64,000 nt of DNA from Sphingobacteriales bacterium (GTDB taxonomy: Bacteria; Bacteroidota; Bacteroidia; Chitinophagales; UBA2359): positions 14,826 to 78,825 of the forward strand of contig JADKCK010000108.1 in assembly GCA_016718845.1 (NCBI GenBank), given 5' to 3'. Each line of letters starts with the position of its first letter. Positions within the stretch are counted from its first letter, which is position 1. The translations under genes were made by a program, and so were the position numbers. Below the pieces are notes generated by a model, which worked only from the letters and a program-made list of their open reading frames with translations, had not been told where the DNA came from and ran no database searches. Shown one piece after another: positions 61,124-64,000 of the stretch.

Positions 61124-62191
61124 CTATGGGACCAACACAAGGCGGAAGCCGTTGTTGTGGCTGCGATCGCTGGGAGCGCCGTTGAGGCGGTAAGCCGACC
61201 GACGGTATTGCATGAGCCACCAACCGCCGCCGCTAACACGCGGTAGTTCCAGAGTCTGCTCCTTTGGGCTTTTTGGCTATTTTTTTAATAATCGGCAGCA
61301 TACCAATCCTTGCACCACTCCCACACATTGCCGCTCATGTCGTATAAACCTAATTCGTTGGGTTTTTTTGCCCCTAGGGCTGGGGTTTTTGTAATTATCA
61401 ATATCGAACTTACCGCGAAAAACTTGGGTTCCACATTAAGATGGATTTGTGACTGTTTTCATGGTACCACCCTACTGTGAGTAGGTCGTTGCTGCCTGCA
61501 TATTTAAACCCCCATGCCCTCCTTTACCAAAGGAGGATTGCCCGCCACGTGCGGCATACTCCCATTCGGCTTCGGTGGGTAGGCGGTAGGTTTTGCCTGT
61601 TAGTTGGCTTAGTCGGTGGCAAAACTCAACAGCATCCTCCCAACTTACGTTCTCTACGGGCAGGTTGTCGCCTTTAAATTGGCTGGGGTTACTGAGCATA
61701 GTCGGAGTACTCATTACGGCTCGCCATTGGGCTTGGGTTACGGGGCACTTGCCTATATAAAAGGTGTTTAGCGTTACATTGTGCGCAGGTTTTTCGTGTT
61801 CTTGTACTTCGTTGTCTTGCCCACCCATTACAAAGGTGCCTCCTTCTACCAAGTTCATTTCTATGGGTACGCCTTTTACGGTTTCGGTAATAGCTTGGGG
61901 TGGTGGTGCTTGGGGTGTTTCTTTTTTGGGTGTATAATCAAATTCCGAAAACACGATAGGATATGTTTCATAACCTGTTTTTCGGGTATTAATTTTGGTT
62001 TCAAACTTAATATCGTAGCTTTGCTCAAAAGCTGTCAATACGTCGGTTACCAATAATAGCTCTTTGGCAGCTAATTTTTCGCCTGTCCAACTCTTTTCGC
62101 GTTGTATGTCTATTTCTTGCTCATCTTCTGTTTTGCGTTCGTTGCTTTCTTTATTAGTTTTGCTCTTGGAACTGCTAAGATATTGCCCCAT
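61124..62191 (-). CDS. FGE-sulfatase/SUMF1-domain protein, frameshifted
   Basis: Charged start MGQYLSSSKSKTNKESNERK and a linker with Pro-rich PKKETPQAPPPQA precede a SUMF1 (formylglycine-generating-enzyme-like) domain: MNLVEGGTFVMGGQ, KPAHNVTLNTFYIGKCPVTQ, NLPVENVSWEDAVEFCHRL, TYRLPTEAEWEYAARGG. After several frame changes (61470-61265) the end is recovered: LGLYDMSGNVWEWCKDWY, RVSGGGWWLMQYRRSAYRL and NNGFRLVLVP, stop at 61124. The domain may bind ligands or modify proteins. The C-terminal loop is of the kind diversified in some retroelement targets. It may be fused to the frame upstream. Confidence 0.78.
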
Positions 62192-62207
62192 GCTATCAGA
62201 CGAAGAT

Positions 62208-63182
62208 TTAGAACTCCTTTGGAGTTTTTGTTTCGAGTGTGTGTTTTCTCTCTCGAATAATCCCTCGATTTTTCCAGTTCGCCTGTAACAACATCGATTG
62301 AATGTCCCGCTTTTGCCGTAGCCTCGTCGTCGTAAAATTTTTGGGGCGTTGGCTGCAAATTGGTCGGATTACTATCGAAGCGGGTCCAAGTCTTTCTATG
62401 ATGAAGCGGATGGCATCGGTGGCTAAATCGGGTCGGTCAAGGCTTTGCTCAATGGTTATGGTCGAGCAAAGGCTGTTCATTAGTTTTCGTACATCGCTGC
62501 GTTGTATCAATTTGCCGGGTGCGTTGCCTTTTATGTCCTTAAACGCCTCCGATTTGGTATAGTCCAACACAGATATTTTAAGGCTGTTGGTATCTACTTG
62601 TACTTTTTGTAGGTAATATTCGCAGATGATAATGATTTTATCTTGATTACTCATAATAAAATCGATGTCCTTTTTAGGCAGTTTCAACAATACCTTAAAG
62701 GTAAATTGACTATCCATATAAGGTAAAGAGTTAATCCCTTCGGTTACTTCAACAGGAAATCTCTCACCATAGCAGGTAAAAGCACTGATGAGAAATTCAT
62801 AAATTGGGCGGGCTTTTACGGTATTAACCCTAAGTTGGTTTATATCAAACTTAGGGTCGTCTTTTTCGAGTTCTTTAATGCTATCAGCTACCCGTTGTTG
62901 AAAAATGGGCGAGTCGAGGGTTATTACCGCCTCTAATATCCATATACCGGATTCTCGGCTTTCGCGATAAGATATGTCAAACTTACCGTCTTTGTTGTTT
63001 GGGATAAACAAAGGGCGATAGCCATAAAAACGTTTGTTATAAGGCTTGTCGCCTTGTTTTACAGCCTCAAAAATTTTTATTTTTGGAATTTCTTTGTTAT
63101 TAAACTCCATTATGGGTATTGCTGTAATGGCATCGGTTTCAAACCCACCCAACTCGCTGTTGCTGTTTTTATTTTCGTCCAT
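62208..63182 (-). CDS. Hypothetical protein, possibly fused to the SUMF1 gene
   Basis: About 270 confident residues from MDENKNSNSELGGFETDAIT through IWILEAVITLDSPIFQQRVA, FLISAFTCYGERFPVEVTE and KLIQRSDVRKLMNSLCSTI. I do not recognise the domain; the mix of strands and helices suggests a globular binding module. Near 62350-62400 the frame probably changes to NLQPTPQKFYDDEATAKAGH, and near 62220 to SKSSSDSMGQYL, which would join this gene to the SUMF1 frame as one protein of about 680 residues. Confidence 0.6.
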   Translation of the reverse strand: MDENKNSNSELGGFETDAITAIPIMEFNNKEIPKIKIFEAVKQGDKPYNKRFYGYRPLFIPNNKDGKFDISYRESRESGIWILEAVITLDSPIFQQRVADSIKELEKDDPKFDINQLRVNTVKARPIYEFLISAFTCYGERFPVEVTEGINSLPYMDSQFTFKVLLKLPKKDIDFIMSNQDKIIIICEYYLQKVQVDTNSLKISVLDYTKSEAFKDIKGNAPGKLIQRSDVRKLMNSLCSTITIEQSLDRPDLATDAIRFIIERLGPASIVIRPICSQRPKNFTTTRLRQKRDIQSMLLQANWKNRGIIRERKHTLETKTPKEF

Positions 63183-63290
63183 AATGCTTATGTGCTAATT
63201 TAGTTGATGATTGTTCTTTTTGTGGTATGCCCTTGTTTGTGTTTTGCATACAAGGGCATACAAGTATAAACGGGGGTAACAATACGGCGG

Positions 63291-63298
63291 CAAAGGTA
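63291..63298 (-). promoter_or_regulatory. -7 promoter box TACCTTTG (minus strand)
   Basis: The complement of CAAAGGTA lies 108 bases before the start at 63182, with CAAA (TTTG) words about 13 and 24 bases further up. Confidence 0.6.
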
Positions 63299-63443
63299 TT
63301 TATTTTTGCGCAAACAAAAAAGCAAAATAAGCTATTTTTATGCAAAATTGTAAATTGTGCCTTAGGCTTATTACCTACCCTAAAAATACAACAACAAGCA
63401 GTAAGGTATGTATCATCTTTGCTGCTTGTTGTTTGTTGTTGGT

Positions 63444-63683
63444 TTATTTTTTTTCCATTAGCAAAATTAGGTGATAGCCTTCGTCGCTAATTAGGCTGTT
63501 GCTCCACAAGGCGGTAGCTTCTGCTACTTTTTGGCTCATGCCTTTTGCTTTGCAAGCATCTATTTCTTGCTGTAGGCGTTTTTGTTCTGCCTCTGCTATT
63601 TCGTTGTATCGGTCTAGGAGGTAGTTAACAATGTCTTTGGCGGTTGTCAAACGTCCAACCCAGTCAATAATTTTAATAACCAT
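63444..63683 (-). CDS. Small hypothetical protein
   Basis: 79 residues: MVIKIIDWVGRLTTAKDIVN, YNEIAEAEQKRLQQEIDAC and SDEGYHLILLMEKK. A helical, mildly charged protein with no family I can name. It stands 260 bases upstream of the 63182 gene on the same strand. Confidence 0.5.
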   Translation of the reverse strand: MVIKIIDWVGRLTTAKDIVNYLLDRYNEIAEAEQKRLQQEIDACKAKGMSQKVAEATALWSNSLISDEGYHLILLMEKK

Positions 63684-64000
63684 CGTGTGTAAATTTTGGT
63701 GTTGTTAAAAAATGTTTGTTTGCTGTTATTATGCAATACAAATTGTTTGTTCTAAAAGTTCCCGAAAGCTACAAAAAAATTTTTTTTGCATAACGTAAGA
63801 TAAAGTTTGGAGGGTTTTTTGAGGGTAAAAATGGCATAACCTAAACAGTTACGTTTTTTTTTGATAAGTAATCACGATTAAATAACGTACCAATCTATGC
63901 AGCCGTCGTGTTAAATAGCTATCGTTTTTTTGAGCAAAAGATGGTTATCTAATTGATAACTATTCCGTAGGTTGCCACCTACGGCTATTGATGTTTGACC
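63684..64000. other. AT-rich intergenic end of window
   Basis: No gene is seen. A hairpin CCGTAGG-TTGCCA-CCTACGG lies at 63965-63984, similar in style to the CCGTAGG hairpins near 60700-60860, and continues past the window edge. Confidence 0.5.

Noticed and set aside
61124..63182. Complete diversity-generating retroelement
   Set aside because: No reverse transcriptase motif and no template repeat could be found within the window.

Overview
The window comes from a member of the Bacteroidota, probably an uncultured environmental lineage near the Saprospiria/Chitinophagia groups. The evidence is the Bacteroidota promoter form (TTTG, about 19-20 bases, TAnnTTTG), lipoproteins and PKD/Ig-like secreted proteins, a GldM-like pair, the futalosine menaquinone gene mqnD, DegT/RfbB/Ugd sugar enzymes, and a moderate to low G+C content. 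No phage or conjugative module was seen, and there is no rRNA operon. There is one tRNA, tRNA-Leu(GAG).

Layout. Positions 1-12.9 kb hold damaged-looking genes: a short-chain dehydrogenase, a CHAT-protease/TPR protein, a secreted Cys-rich protein, a flavin monooxygenase preceded by about 25 octamer repeats, a Cys-loop-type ligand-gated channel homolog, oligopeptidase B, and two tandem GldM-like proteins. Positions 13-28 kb hold mostly intact genes: secreted Reeler/PKD protein, PLP decarboxylase, WG-repeat lipoprotein, a conserved secreted protein, phosphodiesterase-LamG-PKD protein, lipase lipoprotein, galE, a CDF metal exporter with a small membrane protein, a WbpP-like epimerase and a beta-helix lipoprotein. 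Positions 28-38.8 kb hold rlmB, a nucleotide-sugar set (rfbB, uxs, ugd, DegT aminotransferase), dnaG, rpsT, mscS and the tRNA. The sugar enzymes together could supply UDP-glucuronate, UDP-xylose, dTDP-4-keto-6-deoxyglucose, UDP-GalNAc and an amino sugar for surface polysaccharide.

Positions 39-49.7 kb hold a TPR protein and an outer-membrane protein separated by three tandem copies of a PDDEXK-nuclease/coiled-coil gene, then mqnD, an L,D-transpeptidase and two phasin-like genes. Positions 49.7-55.4 kb hold ribH, a MazF-type toxin-antitoxin pair, mdh, a NUDIX hydrolase and a large orphan secreted protein. Positions 55.4-64 kb are accessory: a 42-bp minisatellite, a MITE, a Type IIG restriction-modification gene in operon with an AbiEii-like nucleotidyltransferase pair, two tandem candidate small RNAs, a palindrome-rich patch and an FGE/SUMF1-domain gene.

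Two general points affect reading. First, many genes carry one-base frameshifts, including the essential genes rpsT and dnaG, often in homopolymers. A good share are therefore probably sequence errors, and I annotate such genes over their full span. Second, the intergenic DNA is rich in dispersed elements: an exactly 175-bp MITE present twice with TTA target duplications that fall on stop codons, an 85-bp hairpin element present four times, a 135-bp element present twice, and a GGCTTTTGGCTG-type family. The most unusual items are the MITE at stop codons, the twin small RNA units, the nucleotidyltransferase cassette between 142-bp direct repeats, the GldM-like twins with identical ends and diverged middles, and the triplicated nuclease gene.
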